From assembly GCF_014205155.1 (NCBI RefSeq), contig NZ_JACHMX010000001.1, positions 1,736,001 through 1,800,000 of the forward strand: a stretch of 64,000 nucleotides of DNA. Reading direction: 5' to 3'. Below the pieces are notes generated by a model, which worked only from the letters and a program-made list of their open reading frames with translations, did no database searches and was not told where the DNA came from. The stretch is from Amycolatopsis umgeniensis (GTDB taxonomy: Bacteria > Actinomycetota > Actinomycetes > Mycobacteriales > Pseudonocardiaceae). Below, one piece after another: positions 18,356 to 27,591 of this stretch (position 1 is the stretch's first letter; every line of letters starts with the position of its first letter). A program made the translations under genes and the position numbers.

Positions 18356-18361
18356 GTTCTA
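18346..18361 (-). promoter_or_regulatory. LexA (SOS) box over the start of the HNH gene
   Basis: The plus strand reads TCGAACGCATGTTCTA, 14 of 16 matches to the actinobacterial LexA palindrome TCGAACnnnnGTTCGA. It contains the ATG of the HNH gene (18355-18353) and abuts a TATGCT -10 element at 18363-18368. LexA binding would block initiation, so DNA-damage induction is inferred. LexA sites have been reported upstream of some mycobacterial 13E12 genes. Confidence 0.75.
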
Positions 18362-18605
18362 TAGCATATTTAGGTGACACGCCTGGACGGATAAAAGTGG
18401 CGAAGGGGGCGGATAGCTCTAGGAAACAGTGGTCGAAGTCGTGAGAGGTAAAAACAAAGGCACTCACCTCACCTAACGCGGCGAAGCACGTCTTCGCCCC
18501 CGGCGACAAGTATGGACTCGCTCAAAACCAAGCCCACCCCCATCCCCGAGTTGCCGTCCCGCCCATCGCCTCTAGGTTGACGGGTATGTCGATCAGCGAG
18601 GCCCG

Positions 18606-20423
18606 ATGAAAGGGCCCGGACTCCTCGTCGTCGTACTGGTGGTCCTCGGCGGCGTCAGCGGGCTCGGCTTCCTGGTGGGACTGGGCAACGCGGCCATCTT
18701 GGCGGCCCTCACGGCGCTCTTCTGCCTCATCGCGGCGGTCGGCGGGCCGCTGTGGGCGGATCTGCGGCTGCAGGCGTGGTTCGCGCCCGCGTTGATCCTG
18801 GCGGTCGGGGTGCCCCGGCTGCTGGGGGCGGTGTCGCAGTGGGCCGCGATCGGCCTGCTGGTGGTGGTCGTGGTCGTCGCCGGGCTGTTGCCCGCGCTCG
18901 GGGCGCGGTTCGTCACGGTCGGGTTGGGGCTCGGGATGGCCTCGTTGTTCGGATACGGCTTCCAGTTGACGGGGACGGCGTCGGCGGGGCAGATTCTCGG
19001 CGCTCCCGCGTTGGCGGTGGGAGTCGTGCTCCTGCTGCGGGTGTTGATGGGCGCGAAGGATCCGGCCAAGCCGACCCGGGAGGCGCTGGCCGACGCGCTC
19101 GCGACGAGCACTTCCGAGACGCAGGAGCGCGCGGCGAGGCTCTGGCTCGCGGACCGTCCTCGTCGCTGGACGGCCGGAGTGCTCGGTGGAACGTTCCGGT
19201 ACCGGGCGGCGACGGGCATGCTCGAGATCCGCCGGAAACGGTTGGACAACCCCGAAATCGGCGAAACTCTCGACGCCGCCAGGGAGGAAGCCGCCAGGCT
19301 CGCCGAAGCGGTCCGCGCGGCGCAGGCACCGGAAGACGTCGAGCCGGTGCGGCGCAAAGAACCCGCCGAGCTGCCCGGCGCCACGGCAAGGCTCGTCACC
19401 GCTTTGTGGGACTCCCTCGAAACCATCCGGACAGCGGCGACCGAACGCGACGAGTCGCGTGTGGACGTTCCGAAAGGACTCCGGAAGGAACTACGCAGGA
19501 TCGAGTTGAGCGGCGCGTTTTCCTGGCAGTCACCACAGTTCCGGCACGCGCTCCGCTGCGGGCTCGGGGTGGCGCTGGCGCTCGTCGTCGCGAGTTTCCG
19601 GCCCGGCGACCCGCTCACCGTGTCGTTCCTGCTCGGCACTTTCGCCATCATGCAACCGGAATGGCGCGACAGCCTCAGCAAGGCCTGGCAGCGCATCGGC
19701 GGTTCACTCGGCGGCGCAGTCGTGCTCACCCTCGCCCTTTGGCTTCTGCCGCAAGGGTTTCTGCTGCCGATCGGGCTCGTCGCGCTGCTCGGCGGCTTCT
19801 CGGTCATGCGGACACGGCCGGCGGTGTTCAACGGCTGCATGGTCCTGATGTCGGTCGGCATGAACGCGACGACCAGACATCTCGACCCGCGTTACGTGCT
19901 CGTCGAGTACCTGCTGCTGATGGTCCTCGCCGGGGCCATCGCCCTGCTCTTCGGGTTCGCCGCGATCCCCGGCGTGCCGAAACCCGGTCCGGCGGAACGC
20001 TTCGCTACCGCTGTCGACGCCACTCGAGCCCTGCTCGGCTCGGTCGGGCGGAAGCTGCGCGGCGAGGACGTCGACCCGCGGACGCTCGGCCGCGAGTTCC
20101 GCGCCGCCGCCATCGCGCATCACGGCCTGCTCGCGGCGGAGCCGGGCACCAAGGAACCCGCGCTCGGACAACGGGACGCGCTGGAGAACGCCGCCGAAGC
20201 CTTGCGCGGCCTGTCTGTCACGGCGTCGTCGCTTTTGCTGCGACCCGGATCAGCCGGAGCGGCGGACGCCGTCGAAGAGGCGGCACAAAAGCTCGGGACC
20301 TCAGAGGCGGCCGAGATCCCGGTGCCGCGAGATGCCGACGAGGAACAACGCCTGGTGCTCGACACGATCGCGGCCGACGTGGTCGCGGTCGGCGAAGCGG
20401 CTCAGGCGCTCGAAGACGGCTAG
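18606..20423 (+). CDS. FUSC-family integral membrane protein
   Basis: 605 residues. It has two sets of about six membrane helices, the first at residues 1-145 and the second at 305-450. Between them lies a cytoplasmic region with charged helices (TLDAAREEAARLAEAVRAAQ). The second half matches the FUSC (fusaric acid resistance-like) domain (AFSWQSPQFRHALRCGLGVA). YccS/FUSC proteins are proposed exporters of aromatic acids and similar compounds; no substrate can be inferred. A seven-codon reading frame at 18586-18609 ends across its ATG. It converges with the gene at 20420, the stop codons overlapping by about 4 bases. Confidence 0.88.
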   Translation: MKGPGLLVVVLVVLGGVSGLGFLVGLGNAAILAALTALFCLIAAVGGPLWADLRLQAWFAPALILAVGVPRLLGAVSQWAAIGLLVVVVVVAGLLPALGARFVTVGLGLGMASLFGYGFQLTGTASAGQILGAPALAVGVVLLLRVLMGAKDPAKPTREALADALATSTSETQERAARLWLADRPRRWTAGVLGGTFRYRAATGMLEIRRKRLDNPEIGETLDAAREEAARLAEAVRAAQAPEDVEPVRRKEPAELPGATARLVTALWDSLETIRTAATERDESRVDVPKGLRKELRRIELSGAFSWQSPQFRHALRCGLGVALALVVASFRPGDPLTVSFLLGTFAIMQPEWRDSLSKAWQRIGGSLGGAVVLTLALWLLPQGFLLPIGLVALLGGFSVMRTRPAVFNGCMVLMSVGMNATTRHLDPRYVLVEYLLLMVLAGAIALLFGFAAIPGVPKPGPAERFATAVDATRALLGSVGRKLRGEDVDPRTLGREFRAAAIAHHGLLAAEPGTKEPALGQRDALENAAEALRGLSVTASSLLLRPGSAGAADAVEEAAQKLGTSEAAEIPVPRDADEEQRLVLDTIAADVVAVGEAAQALEDG

Positions 20424-21010
20424 CTGTCCGCTTTGGTCTTGTCGCGATGCTGACCGGCGATCTCGGCGTCGGGCGTGCACAACCCGCACGGGGTGAACCC
20501 GAGCTGACGCGCCTCGCCGATACCGAGCGGGATCGTGTCCCGGGTTTCGAGCCACGCGCATGTGGTCACGTGGTAGCGCGGGTACTCGTCGACGACGACG
20601 ACCTCGGTCTCGAGTTCGGAGACGACCGCCACATCAGCGGGATCGCTCTTCTCCTCGCCGGGGTCTCCGTTGCGCTGGGGCTCCGGAGTTTCGTCCTCGT
20701 CGCTCAGCTCGCCGGCGGCGGGCATCAAGACGGTCTGCTCGGCGTCCTCCGGCTTTTCCTCTTCGTCCGCCTCGCTCTTTTCGACCGGAGCCGAATCATC
20801 GGCGTCTTCCGAGTCTTCTGTGTCTTCGGCGGGCGCGGCGGTCTCGGCGGCTCGCTTCTTCCGGCGGCGTAGCCAGTCGAAGACGAGCAGCAACCCGGCG
20901 ACGACGGAGAGGCCGATGGAGATCCAGGCCCACAGGGAGTTCGCGGTGATGAGCGCCGCGACGAGCAGCCCCAGAGCCGCCAGTACCAGTACTAGGACGA
21001 TGTAGAGCAC
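20420..21010 (-). CDS. Membrane-anchored acidic protein with C-terminal Cys/His module (Rv2144c-like position)
   Basis: 196 residues. Two membrane helices (residues 2-22 and 26-46) and a basic stop (RRRKKR) are followed by a very acidic linker (60-140, rich in E/D). The C-terminal module is YHVTTCAWLETR...GFTPCGLC, a His/Cys set spaced like an Ada-type or zinc-ribbon metal site. It sits just downstream of wag31, as Rv2144c does in M. tuberculosis. A role in envelope growth or division is suggested only by that synteny. No function is known to me. Confidence 0.75.
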   Translation of the reverse strand: MLYIVLVLVLAALGLLVAALITANSLWAWISIGLSVVAGLLLVFDWLRRRKKRAAETAAPAEDTEDSEDADDSAPVEKSEADEEEKPEDAEQTVLMPAAGELSDEDETPEPQRNGDPGEEKSDPADVAVVSELETEVVVVDEYPRYHVTTCAWLETRDTIPLGIGEARQLGFTPCGLCTPDAEIAGQHRDKTKADS

Positions 21011-21038
21011 GGTGAATTACAACACGAGGGGCAAGCGA

Positions 21039-21074
21039 AACGGCCCCGACCCTCCGGAGAGTGCCGAGGCCGTT
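21039..21074 (-). terminator. Hairpin after wag31
   Basis: AACGGCCCCG at 21039-21048 pairs with CGAGGCCGTT at 21065-21074. On the minus strand the one mismatch becomes a G-U wobble, so the RNA hairpin is best on the wag31 strand. It begins about 45 bases beyond the wag31 stop and lies ahead of the 21010 gene, so it may only partly terminate. Confidence 0.55.
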
Positions 21075-21120
21075 CCACTGTGTCGAACAAGCAGCGTAGA
21101 AACAAATCAGCGTGGAACTA

Positions 21121-21984
21121 TCAGCCCGCTTCGGCCCGAGGGCCGAACGAGTAGCCCTGTCCGCCGCCCGAGGACGACGCCGGCTGCCCCGAGTTGGACG
21201 AGGACGCCGACGCGGGAGCGGCCGAACCACGGTCGTCGAGCTCACGCAGCTGGGACTCGAGGAACCCACGCAGCCTCGTGCGGTACTCCCGCTCGATCGT
21301 GCGCAGCTCTTCGATCTTCTTGCCCAGCGAGCCCTTCTCCGCGTTCATGTTGTTCATGGTTTCGGTGTACTTGCGCTGAGCCTCGCGCTCCATGGTCGTG
21401 GCCTTGTCGCGCGCCTGGCGCTCCAAGGTCTCGGCACGGGTCCGGGCGTCGTTCAGCATGGTCTCGGCACGCGTGCGCGCCTCGTTCACCATCGAGTCCG
21501 ACTTCGATCGCGCGTCCGAAAGCAGCTGCTCGGACTTGGTCCGGGCTTCGGCGAGCATGCCGTCCGACTCGGTCTTGGCCTCGGCGGTGAGCCGGTCGGC
21601 CATTTCCTGCGCCAGTCCGAGCACCTTCGCGGCCTGGACGTTGGGCTCCCCGTTGTCCGGCACCATCGAATGGGCCTGGGTCTGCTCCATCGCCGACTGC
21701 GGCGGCGGCACCGGCGCCAGGCGACGCGACGGCTCGTCGCGCACCTGCGGCGGCGGGCCGACTGCTCCCGCCTTGGCGTTCTCGAGCTCACCACGGGTGG
21801 TCTCGAGCTCGTTGTCGAGCTGTTCGACCTGCTGCCGCAGCTCGTTGTTGTCCTCGATCAACCGGGCAAGCTCGGTCTCCACCAGGTCGAGGAACGCGTC
21901 CACCTCGTCCTCGTTGTAGCCCCTTTTGCCTATGGGCGGCTTGCTGAACGCGACGTTATGCACGTCAGCGGGGGTCAACGACAT
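21121..21984 (-). CDS. wag31: DivIVA/Wag31 polar growth scaffold
   Basis: 287 residues from ATG 21984, preceded by GAGGTGAT. The N-terminal DivIVA membrane-binding domain is clear ([20 protein letters not shown], then [15 protein letters not shown]). A first coiled coil (40-70) is followed by a proline-rich linker and a long second coiled coil (about 120-240) with [24 protein letters not shown] repeats. The C-terminus is serine/glycine-rich. It marks cell poles and directs tip growth in actinobacteria. The order ftsZ-pgeF-yggS-sepF-yggT-wag31 matches M. tuberculosis Rv2150c to Rv2145c. Confidence 0.97.
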   Translation of the reverse strand: MSLTPADVHNVAFSKPPIGKRGYNEDEVDAFLDLVETELARLIEDNNELRQQVEQLDNELETTRGELENAKAGAVGPPPQVRDEPSRRLAPVPPPQSAMEQTQAHSMVPDNGEPNVQAAKVLGLAQEMADRLTAEAKTESDGMLAEARTKSEQLLSDARSKSDSMVNEARTRAETMLNDARTRAETLERQARDKATTMEREAQRKYTETMNNMNAEKGSLGKKIEELRTIEREYRTRLRGFLESQLRELDDRGSAAPASASSSNSGQPASSSGGGQGYSFGPRAEAG

Positions 21985-22038
21985 CAGATCACCTCACGCA
22001 CTCCATGGCCTGCAGGTCCACCCGGGCTTCCCCGAAAA

Positions 22039-22323
22039 TCACCCTGGCGTTGCCAGCTGCATCGCGAAGAACACAACCAACAGCAGCACCATAATCGATA
22101 AGTCCAGTCCGACGCCGCCGATTCGTACGGTCGGGATGATTCGTCTGAACAGACGAACCGGTGGGTCGGTCACTGTGTAGATGGTCTCGAGCGTTACCGC
22201 AACCCCTCCGGCAGGACGCCACTCGCGAGCGAAAGCACGCACGAGTTCGACGACGATCCGTGCCGTCAGCAGGAGCCAGAAAGCGAACAGCACGTACCAG
22301 ACGACCAGCAACACAGCATTCAC
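22039..22323 (-). CDS. YggT/YlmG family membrane protein
   Basis: 94 residues from GTG 22323. Two hydrophobic segments (residues 5-28 and 70-92) flank the conserved YggT middle (IVVELVRAFAREWRPAGG; then TVTDPPVRLFRRIIPTVRIG). Members occur next to sepF in most Gram-positive division clusters and affect cell shape or division in an undefined way. It lies between sepF and wag31 on the same strand. Confidence 0.92.
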   Translation of the reverse strand: MNAVLLVVWYVLFAFWLLLTARIVVELVRAFAREWRPAGGVAVTLETIYTVTDPPVRLFRRIIPTVRIGGVGLDLSIMVLLLVVFFAMQLATPG

Positions 22324-22428
22324 GTAACCACTCTGCCATGCCTCGCGTCAAAAGACGCAGTTGACGGCCTCGAGATGCCGATGAGTCGACAAAATCACAT
22401 CCGGCTGCGCTCAGCGGTCACCGGGTGA

Positions 22429-23043
22429 TCAGCCGCGCAGGAATAATCCGCCTTCGGCAATCCGCCGACGGTCCTCCGCGGTGACGTCCACATCGGGCGG
22501 TGAGAGAAGGAACACCTTGTTGGTGACCTTGTCCATCGACCCGCGCAAGGCGAAAGCGAGCCCCGCGGCGAAGTCGACAAGACGCTTCGCGTCCGCGTTC
22601 TCCATCTCGGTGAGGTTCATGATCACCGGGATGCCTTCGCGATAGTGCTCGCCGATCGCCCGCGCCTCCGCGTAGCTCGTCGGGTGCAGCGTCGTGATCC
22701 GGCTCAGCGGGTCGCGGACGGCCGGACGGACCGGCTCCGTCACCGGACGCAGCCGGGCGACCGGTTCGGGCTGGCGATCCATCGCCAGCGCCCCGTGAAC
22801 CGCCGGCTCCGAACTGGGCACGGAGCGTGACCGAGTTCGGGCGACAGGCTCGTCATAAGTGTCTTCGACGTCCCGGTAGCGTCCACCCCGCGACCGGGCA
22901 GGCGGCTCATCGTCGTAGTCGTACTCGTCGTCGGCATATTCCTTGGAGGCGTACCCTCGCCGGTAGTCATCCTCGACGTCATAGCCGTCTTCGTCCGCGG
23001 GCACCATCCCGAAGTAGGCCTTCAGCTTCTGCAGCGCGCTCAT
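22429..23043 (-). CDS. sepF: Cell division protein SepF
   Basis: 204 residues. The N-terminal amphipathic helix ([14 protein letters not shown]) is the membrane anchor. A long acidic, low-complexity linker rich in Y, D and R follows (residues 16-100). The SepF domain at 105-195 includes [20 protein letters not shown] and [20 protein letters not shown]. SepF anchors FtsZ filaments to the membrane and stands in for FtsA in actinobacteria. Its expected target, the FtsZ C-terminal DVPPFMRR, is present in ftsZ at 24636. Confidence 0.95.
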   Translation of the reverse strand: MSALQKLKAYFGMVPADEDGYDVEDDYRRGYASKEYADDEYDYDDEPPARSRGGRYRDVEDTYDEPVARTRSRSVPSSEPAVHGALAMDRQPEPVARLRPVTEPVRPAVRDPLSRITTLHPTSYAEARAIGEHYREGIPVIMNLTEMENADAKRLVDFAAGLAFALRGSMDKVTNKVFLLSPPDVDVTAEDRRRIAEGGLFLRG

Positions 23044-23125
23044 GCCTCTCCCTAGCCTTAGCCGCGTCCCGCACCGTGCTCCCCCGCCCTCGCCACCACT
23101 CCCCGTAACGACGAGACGGTATTCC

Positions 23126-23857
23126 TTAAGGCGAGGCTAAACCGCGTCCACCGAGCAACGCGGTTCCGACACGCACACAGGTCGAGCCGTGCGCGATCGC
23201 CTGCTCGAGATCATTGCTCATTCCGGCGGAGATCTCACGGGCATTTGAGTGATCTGCCCGAAGACGCTCCGACGCACGAGCGAGCTTCTCGAACGCCTGT
23301 ACCGGGTCAATACCCAGCGGAGCCACCGCCATAAGCCCACGGAGGCGAATATCACCCACATGGGCTATCCGCTCCGCCAACTGGCCCAGTTCGCTCACCC
23401 GAGTGCCCCCGCGCTTCGGATCGTCATCGAGACTTACTTGAATGAGGACGTCCAACGGGTGATCGCGTTGCCCGGAATCGAGGGCCGACCTGGTGGCTTT
23501 CGCGAGCGCGTCGGCGAGGCGCTCGGAGTCGACCGACTGGACCTCATCGGCCCAGCGCACGACCGATTTGGCCTTGTTCCGCTGAAGACTGCCGACCATA
23601 TGCCAGCGGATGCCGGAGTCCGGACGCAACTCGGCGACCGCTTCGGCCTTCTCGCCCGCCTCCTGATCGCGATTCTCGGCGAGGTCGAGCGCGCCGAGGT
23701 CGGCGAGCAACGCGGCGTCGAGTGCGGGGAAGGTCTTGGTGACCGCGAGCAACCGGACCTCGTCGCGTTCCCGGCCGGCGGCTTTGCACGCGGCACCGAT
23801 CCGGTCTTCCACTTCGGCAAGCGAAGCGGCGAGTTCCTCCTTGCGGGTGTCACTCAC
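23126..23857 (-). CDS. YggS/PROSC family PLP-binding homeostasis protein
   Basis: 243 residues from GTG 23857, which overlaps the pgeF stop in a GTGA. The alanine-racemase-like N-terminal barrel carries LLAVTKTFP, whose Lys binds PLP, and [14 protein letters not shown], the family signature. [32 protein letters not shown] C-terminal residues complete the phosphate site. YggS proteins lack racemase activity and help maintain pyridoxal phosphate and amino acid balance. Its place between pgeF and sepF is conserved in actinobacteria. Confidence 0.94.
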   Translation of the reverse strand: MSDTRKEELAASLAEVEDRIGAACKAAGRERDEVRLLAVTKTFPALDAALLADLGALDLAENRDQEAGEKAEAVAELRPDSGIRWHMVGSLQRNKAKSVVRWADEVQSVDSERLADALAKATRSALDSGQRDHPLDVLIQVSLDDDPKRGGTRVSELGQLAERIAHVGDIRLRGLMAVAPLGIDPVQAFEKLARASERLRADHSNAREISAGMSNDLEQAIAHGSTCVRVGTALLGGRGLASP

Positions 23858-24561
23858 GACGCGTCCAGCCAGGTGATCCCCGCGATCCGGCCGGTGGTGC
23901 CGTCGCGGCGGAAGCTGAAGAGGGTCTTGTCTTCGTTGGTACAGCGCGGATCGACGCCGATCTTGCCGACGCCGAGGTCGGCGAGTTGCCGCCAGAGCCC
24001 GGCGCGGAGGTCGAGTCCCGTCGTGCCCTTCCGGGTTTTGCAGGCGCTGCCGGGCACGTGTTTTTCGACGTCGGCGGCCATTTCGGCGGGAACTTCGTAG
24101 CAGTCGCCGCAGATCGCGGGCCCGAGCAACGCTTCGGTGCGTGCCGGGTCTGCGCCGAGCGAGCGCATCGCCTCGACAGCGGCGGGCACGACACCGACTC
24201 GGGCGCCGACGCGGCCCGCGTGCACGGCGGCGACGACACCGGCTTCGACGTCGGCCAGCATCACGGGGACGCAATCGGCGACGAGCACTACGAGCGCGAG
24301 ACCGGTCTCAGCGGTGACGAGGGCGTCGGTCGCTTCGGCGGCGGCGGTCTCGGAACCGTCGACGACGGTGGCGGTGCGGCCGTGGACCTGCTCCATCCAC
24401 GCCAGCCTGTCCTCGGCGAGGCCGAGTTCGCCGGCAAGGCGTTTGCGGTTGGCGTAGACGTCGCCCGCGTCGTCACCGACGTGATCACCGAGGTTGAAGG
24501 TGTCGTAAGGCGGCCGGGAAGCCCCGCCCGCCCTTGTCGTGACAACCCGCCGTACCCGCAC
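23854..24561 (-). CDS. pgeF: Peptidoglycan editing factor PgeF (YfiH, laccase-like domain)
   Basis: 235 residues. The DUF152/multicopper polyphenol oxidase fold shows FNLGDHVGDD, WMEQVHGRTATVV, then LVVLVADCVPVMLAD and AAVHAGRVGARVGVV, holding the conserved His-Cys-His metal residues. Family members are purine nucleosidase/laccase-like, and PgeF keeps L-Ser out of the peptidoglycan peptide in E. coli. Here VHAGR replaces the usual VHAGW. It is 75 bases downstream of ftsZ, separated by a hairpin at 24582-24619, and overlaps yggS by 4 bases. Confidence 0.93.
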   Translation of the reverse strand: MRVRRVVTTRAGGASRPPYDTFNLGDHVGDDAGDVYANRKRLAGELGLAEDRLAWMEQVHGRTATVVDGSETAAAEATDALVTAETGLALVVLVADCVPVMLADVEAGVVAAVHAGRVGARVGVVPAAVEAMRSLGADPARTEALLGPAICGDCYEVPAEMAADVEKHVPGSACKTRKGTTGLDLRAGLWRQLADLGVGKIGVDPRCTNEDKTLFSFRRDGTTGRIAGITWLDAS

Positions 24562-24581
24562 GCGTTTCCTCCTAGACCTGA

Positions 24582-24619
24582 GTGAAGGCCCCCTCGACTG
24601 TAGTCAAGGAGGCCTTCAC
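24582..24619 (-). repeat. GTGAAGG palindrome between ftsZ and pgeF
   Basis: A 38-base hairpin with outer arms GTGAAGGCC/GGCCTTCAC. Two positions mispair on the plus strand but become G-U wobbles in minus-strand RNA, so the stem is complete only in the ftsZ transcript. It is one of four related elements in the window (see 33803, 48072, 53002). It could attenuate transcription from ftsZ into pgeF. Confidence 0.7.
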
Positions 24620-24635
24620 GGAACGTACTGGCGAA

Positions 24636-25958
24636 CTACCGCCGCATGAAGGGCGGCACGTCGACTTCGTCGTCCGACGGGTCGTCGTGCACCGGGGTGG
24701 CGCGGCCGGGCAGGCTGCCGTGGGTCGAGTTCGACCCGATCGGCGAGTAGCCCCGTGAACCGCCGCCGGGCTGCGGGAGCCCGCCGGTCAGCGAGCCGTT
24801 GCCCTCACCGCGGGAGGACGGCATCGGCGTATGCGTGCGCGGCGGCGCGACCGGGTAGCCGTTCGAACCGGTCGACGGCACCGGCGTGGCACCCGAGGGC
24901 GGGCTCTGCACCGGTGTCGCCCCGCCGCCGTTGACCTGGCCGGCCTGGGCGGACGCCGTCGAGTTCGAGCGGGAGCCGAACGTCGACGGGTCGAGCTTCT
25001 TGTGCGTCGGCGTGCCGGCGTCGAAACCGGCCGCGATCACGGTGACCCGGACCTCGTCGCCGAGCGAGTCGTCGATGATCGTCCCGAAGATGATGTTCGC
25101 GTCGGGGTGCGCGGACTCCTGCACCAGCGACGCGGCCTCGTTGATCTCGAACAGGCCGAGGTCCGACCCGCCCGCGATCGACAGCAGCGCGCCGTGCGCC
25201 CCGTCCATCGACGCTTCGAGCAGCGGCGAGTTGATCGCCTTCTCCGCCGCCTGGATCGCCCGGCCCTCGCCGCGCGCCGAGCCGATGCCCATCAGCGCGG
25301 AACCCGCGCCGGACATGACGCTCTTGACGTCGGCGAAGTCCAGGTTGATCAGACCCGGCGTGGTGATCAGATCGGTGATGCCCTGGACACCCGAAAGCAG
25401 GACCTCGTCCGCCGAGCGGAAGGCGTCCATCAGCGAGACGCCGATGTCGCCCAGCTGCAGCAGCCGGTCGTTCGGGATCACGATGAGGGTGTCGCATTCG
25501 TTCCGCAGCTGCTGGATGCCGTCTTCGGCCTGCTTGCTGCGGCGCTTGCCCTCGAAGGTGAACGGGCGGGTGACGACGCCGATGGTCAGCGCGCCGAGTT
25601 TGCGGGCGATCTGGGCGACGACGGGCGCGCCACCGGTGCCGGTGCCACCACCCTCACCCGCGGTCACGAACACCATGTCGGCGCCCTTGATGACCTCTTC
25701 GATCTCTTCGCGGTGGTCTTCGGCGGCCTTCTGCCCCACCTCGGGGGCGGCGCCGGCACCGAGGCCGCGGGTCAGTTCCCGGCCGATGTCGAGCTTGACG
25801 TCGGCGTCGGACATGAGCAGTGCCTGAGCGTCGGTGTTCACCGCGATGAACTCGACGCCCTTGAGGCCGACCTCGATCATGCGGTTGACGGCGTTCACTC
25901 CGCCGCCGCCGATACCGACGACCTTGATCACCGCAAGGTAGTTGTGCGGGGGCGTCAT
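24636..25958 (-). CDS. ftsZ: Cell division GTPase FtsZ
   Basis: 440 residues from ATG 25958, preceded by AGGAAGG. The tubulin-type GTPase domain (10-310) carries GGGTGTG at 103-109, NTDAQAL at 41-47 and [12 protein letters not shown] variable G/S/P-rich linker spans about 320-425. The C-terminal peptide [12 protein letters not shown] is the binding site for SepF. It polymerises into the division ring. Unlike in most actinobacteria, the gene upstream is not ftsQ but the convergent-free rskA/sigK operon, so ftsZ has its own 250-base upstream region. Confidence 0.98.
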   Translation of the reverse strand: MTPPHNYLAVIKVVGIGGGGVNAVNRMIEVGLKGVEFIAVNTDAQALLMSDADVKLDIGRELTRGLGAGAAPEVGQKAAEDHREEIEEVIKGADMVFVTAGEGGGTGTGGAPVVAQIARKLGALTIGVVTRPFTFEGKRRSKQAEDGIQQLRNECDTLIVIPNDRLLQLGDIGVSLMDAFRSADEVLLSGVQGITDLITTPGLINLDFADVKSVMSGAGSALMGIGSARGEGRAIQAAEKAINSPLLEASMDGAHGALLSIAGGSDLGLFEINEAASLVQESAHPDANIIFGTIIDDSLGDEVRVTVIAAGFDAGTPTHKKLDPSTFGSRSNSTASAQAGQVNGGGATPVQSPPSGATPVPSTGSNGYPVAPPRTHTPMPSSRGEGNGSLTGGLPQPGGGSRGYSPIGSNSTHGSLPGRATPVHDDPSDDEVDVPPFMRR

Positions 25959-26026
25959 CGGGGCCGCCTTCCTGATCGTGTGTGCCCGTGCTGCCCGCCG
26001 GTCGCTGAACCTGGATCGAACCCTCG

Positions 26027-26056
26027 AGCTGAACCTCAGATTGAGAGTTATGTCAA
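26027..26056 (-). promoter_or_regulatory. Candidate ftsZ promoter region
   Basis: On the minus strand TTGACA (26051-26056) is followed by TAACTCTCAATCTGAGGTTC. The TTGACATAACTCT stretch resembles leaders I associate with other actinobacterial ftsZ genes, but no good -10 hexamer stands at 17 bases. It is about 95 bases from the start codon. Support is position plus a consensus -35 only. Confidence 0.35.
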
Positions 26057-26209
26057 CTGCCGACGTTGAAGCAGGACGGTATGCACCAGGCAGGCTCGAA
26101 TCCAGTAGCCACGCCGTGTGTCGCAAAGGTGTTTTGCCACAACATCTTCCCGGGCGCAAGAGTCGGCCCCGGGGAAAGCGCCGGGCGGCGGCCTGGTAAG
26201 AGCCGGAGA

Positions 26210-26980
26210 TCAGGTGGGCATGGACATGTTCATGACGATGTCGTCCGACGGCGAACCGGTCACCGAACCGCCGTCCTGCTCGACGCTCAGCGCGAACCCG
26301 TTCGCTCCGCTCAACCCCTGCGCGACCAGCAGCGCACCGTCCTGACCACCGCGAATGAGCCCGGCGGGCTTGGGTGCGGTGCCCGGGAACATCAGCCACG
26401 CCTGGTACGTCCGGCCCGGATCGTTCTTCGGCAGCTGAGCCGCCATGAAGACGAGCCTGTCCTTGGCGCGCGACATCATCACGGTCCCGCCGCCCCCGGC
26501 GGAGGTCTCGGCGTGCCCCGTCCGGAGATCGGCGGCCGAAAGGACGTCGGCGACCGGGGCGTACCGGTCCGCGTACTGCGCCGCTCGTTCGTTCGCGGCT
26601 GTCAGCTGCGTGTGGTTGTCGTAGGCGATACCGCCGAACACGGCGGTGCCCGCCAGCCCGACGATCGCCGCCGCGGCCGCGCCGATCGCCCAGCGCGGGG
26701 CGCGACGGCGGTCCTTGACGCGCTCCCCGGTTTCGAAACGCGTCTTCGGCGGCTGCTGCCTGGTCGCCATCGCCTCCGCGAGCACGCGGCGCTTGAGCTC
26801 GGGCGGCGGGTCTTCGGCCAGCGCGGCGCCGAGCCGGGTCGCGGTCATCTGCAGTTCGAGGACCTCTTGAGCGCACGAAGCGCACTCGCCGAGGTGCCGC
26901 TGGAACTGGGCACGCTCCATTTCGGACAACGCGTCGACGGCGTAAGCCCCGGTGAGCGTGTGCATTTCGGGCATGGTCAT
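26210..26980 (-). CDS. rskA: Anti-sigma-K factor RskA
   Basis: 256 residues from ATG 26980. The N-terminal cytoplasmic anti-sigma domain contains a zinc-type HxxxCxxC motif ([13 protein letters not shown], residues 29-36). A single membrane helix lies at about 102-122. The extracytoplasmic RskA domain (130-256) includes [18 protein letters not shown] and ends in VMNMSMPT. It should hold SigK at the membrane until regulated proteolysis releases it. ATGA overlap with sigK gives coupled translation. The partner assignment follows from adjacency and the mycobacterial SigK-RskA pair. Confidence 0.93.
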   Translation of the reverse strand: MTMPEMHTLTGAYAVDALSEMERAQFQRHLGECASCAQEVLELQMTATRLGAALAEDPPPELKRRVLAEAMATRQQPPKTRFETGERVKDRRRAPRWAIGAAAAAIVGLAGTAVFGGIAYDNHTQLTAANERAAQYADRYAPVADVLSAADLRTGHAETSAGGGGTVMMSRAKDRLVFMAAQLPKNDPGRTYQAWLMFPGTAPKPAGLIRGGQDGALLVAQGLSGANGFALSVEQDGGSVTGSPSDDIVMNMSMPT

Positions 26981-27591
26981 GCCGTCACCCCCAAACAGTC
27001 CCGGAGCCTGATCAGGCCGTCCCGGAGACGGGTCTTGATGGTTCCGTGCGGGGTCTGCAGCACCTCTGCGACCTCGCGATAGGTGTAGCCCTGGTAATAG
27101 GCGAGCAACACCGATTCCCGTTGCAGTTCGGTCAGGCTGGTCAGGCAGCGGCGCACCTGCGAGCGTTCCCAGCGGGCCGCGACGGCCTCGGCCACTTCGT
27201 CGAAGGGCCGGGCCCGGGCGGCCTCGAAGGTCGCCTTGACCTCGCGGTCGGAGCTGGCCCGTGCCGAACGGACGCGGTCGACGGCGCGGCGGTGCGCGAG
27301 CGTCATGGCCCAGTTCAGCGCGCTCCCCCGCTCCGGGGAGTAGCGCGTGGCCGTGCGCCACAGCTCCACCATGACCTCCTGAGTGACCTCTTCGGACTGT
27401 GCGACGTCGCGGAGGATCCGCCGCACCAGGCCGAGGATCGGACCGGCGAGCCGGTCGTACAGCGCGTCGAAGGCCCTCTCGTCCCCCTTCGCGACCCGGA
27501 CGAGCAGCTCCTCGGACGTCGGCCCAGCCGGTTCGCCGTCCGTCGCGGGAACGGGCGCCATCCGGCGCGGACGTGCCGATTCATCCATCAA
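26977..27591 (-). CDS. sigK: ECF sigma factor SigK
   Basis: 204 residues; ATG codons at 27591 and 27588 are both possible. Region 2 contains [20 protein letters not shown] and [16 protein letters not shown]; region 4 contains [20 protein letters not shown] and [14 protein letters not shown]. Cys149 and Cys199 are 50 residues apart, the same spacing as the redox-sensitive Cys133-Cys183 pair reported for M. tuberculosis SigK. The gene overlaps DUF1365 by 11 bases and rskA by 4. The neighbours match the mycobacterial sigK locus, and a SigK-type promoter lies at 29646-29673. Confidence 0.94.
   Translation of the reverse strand: MMDESARPRRMAPVPATDGEPAGPTSEELLVRVAKGDERAFDALYDRLAGPILGLVRRILRDVAQSEEVTQEVMVELWRTATRYSPERGSALNWAMTLAHRRAVDRVRSARASSDREVKATFEAARARPFDEVAEAVAARWERSQVRRCLTSLTELQRESVLLAYYQGYTYREVAEVLQTPHGTIKTRLRDGLIRLRDCLGVTA

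Noticed and set aside
18362..18605. Insertion sequence end or attachment site next to the HNH gene
   Set aside because: No terminal inverted repeats, target duplication or transposase fragment could be seen.
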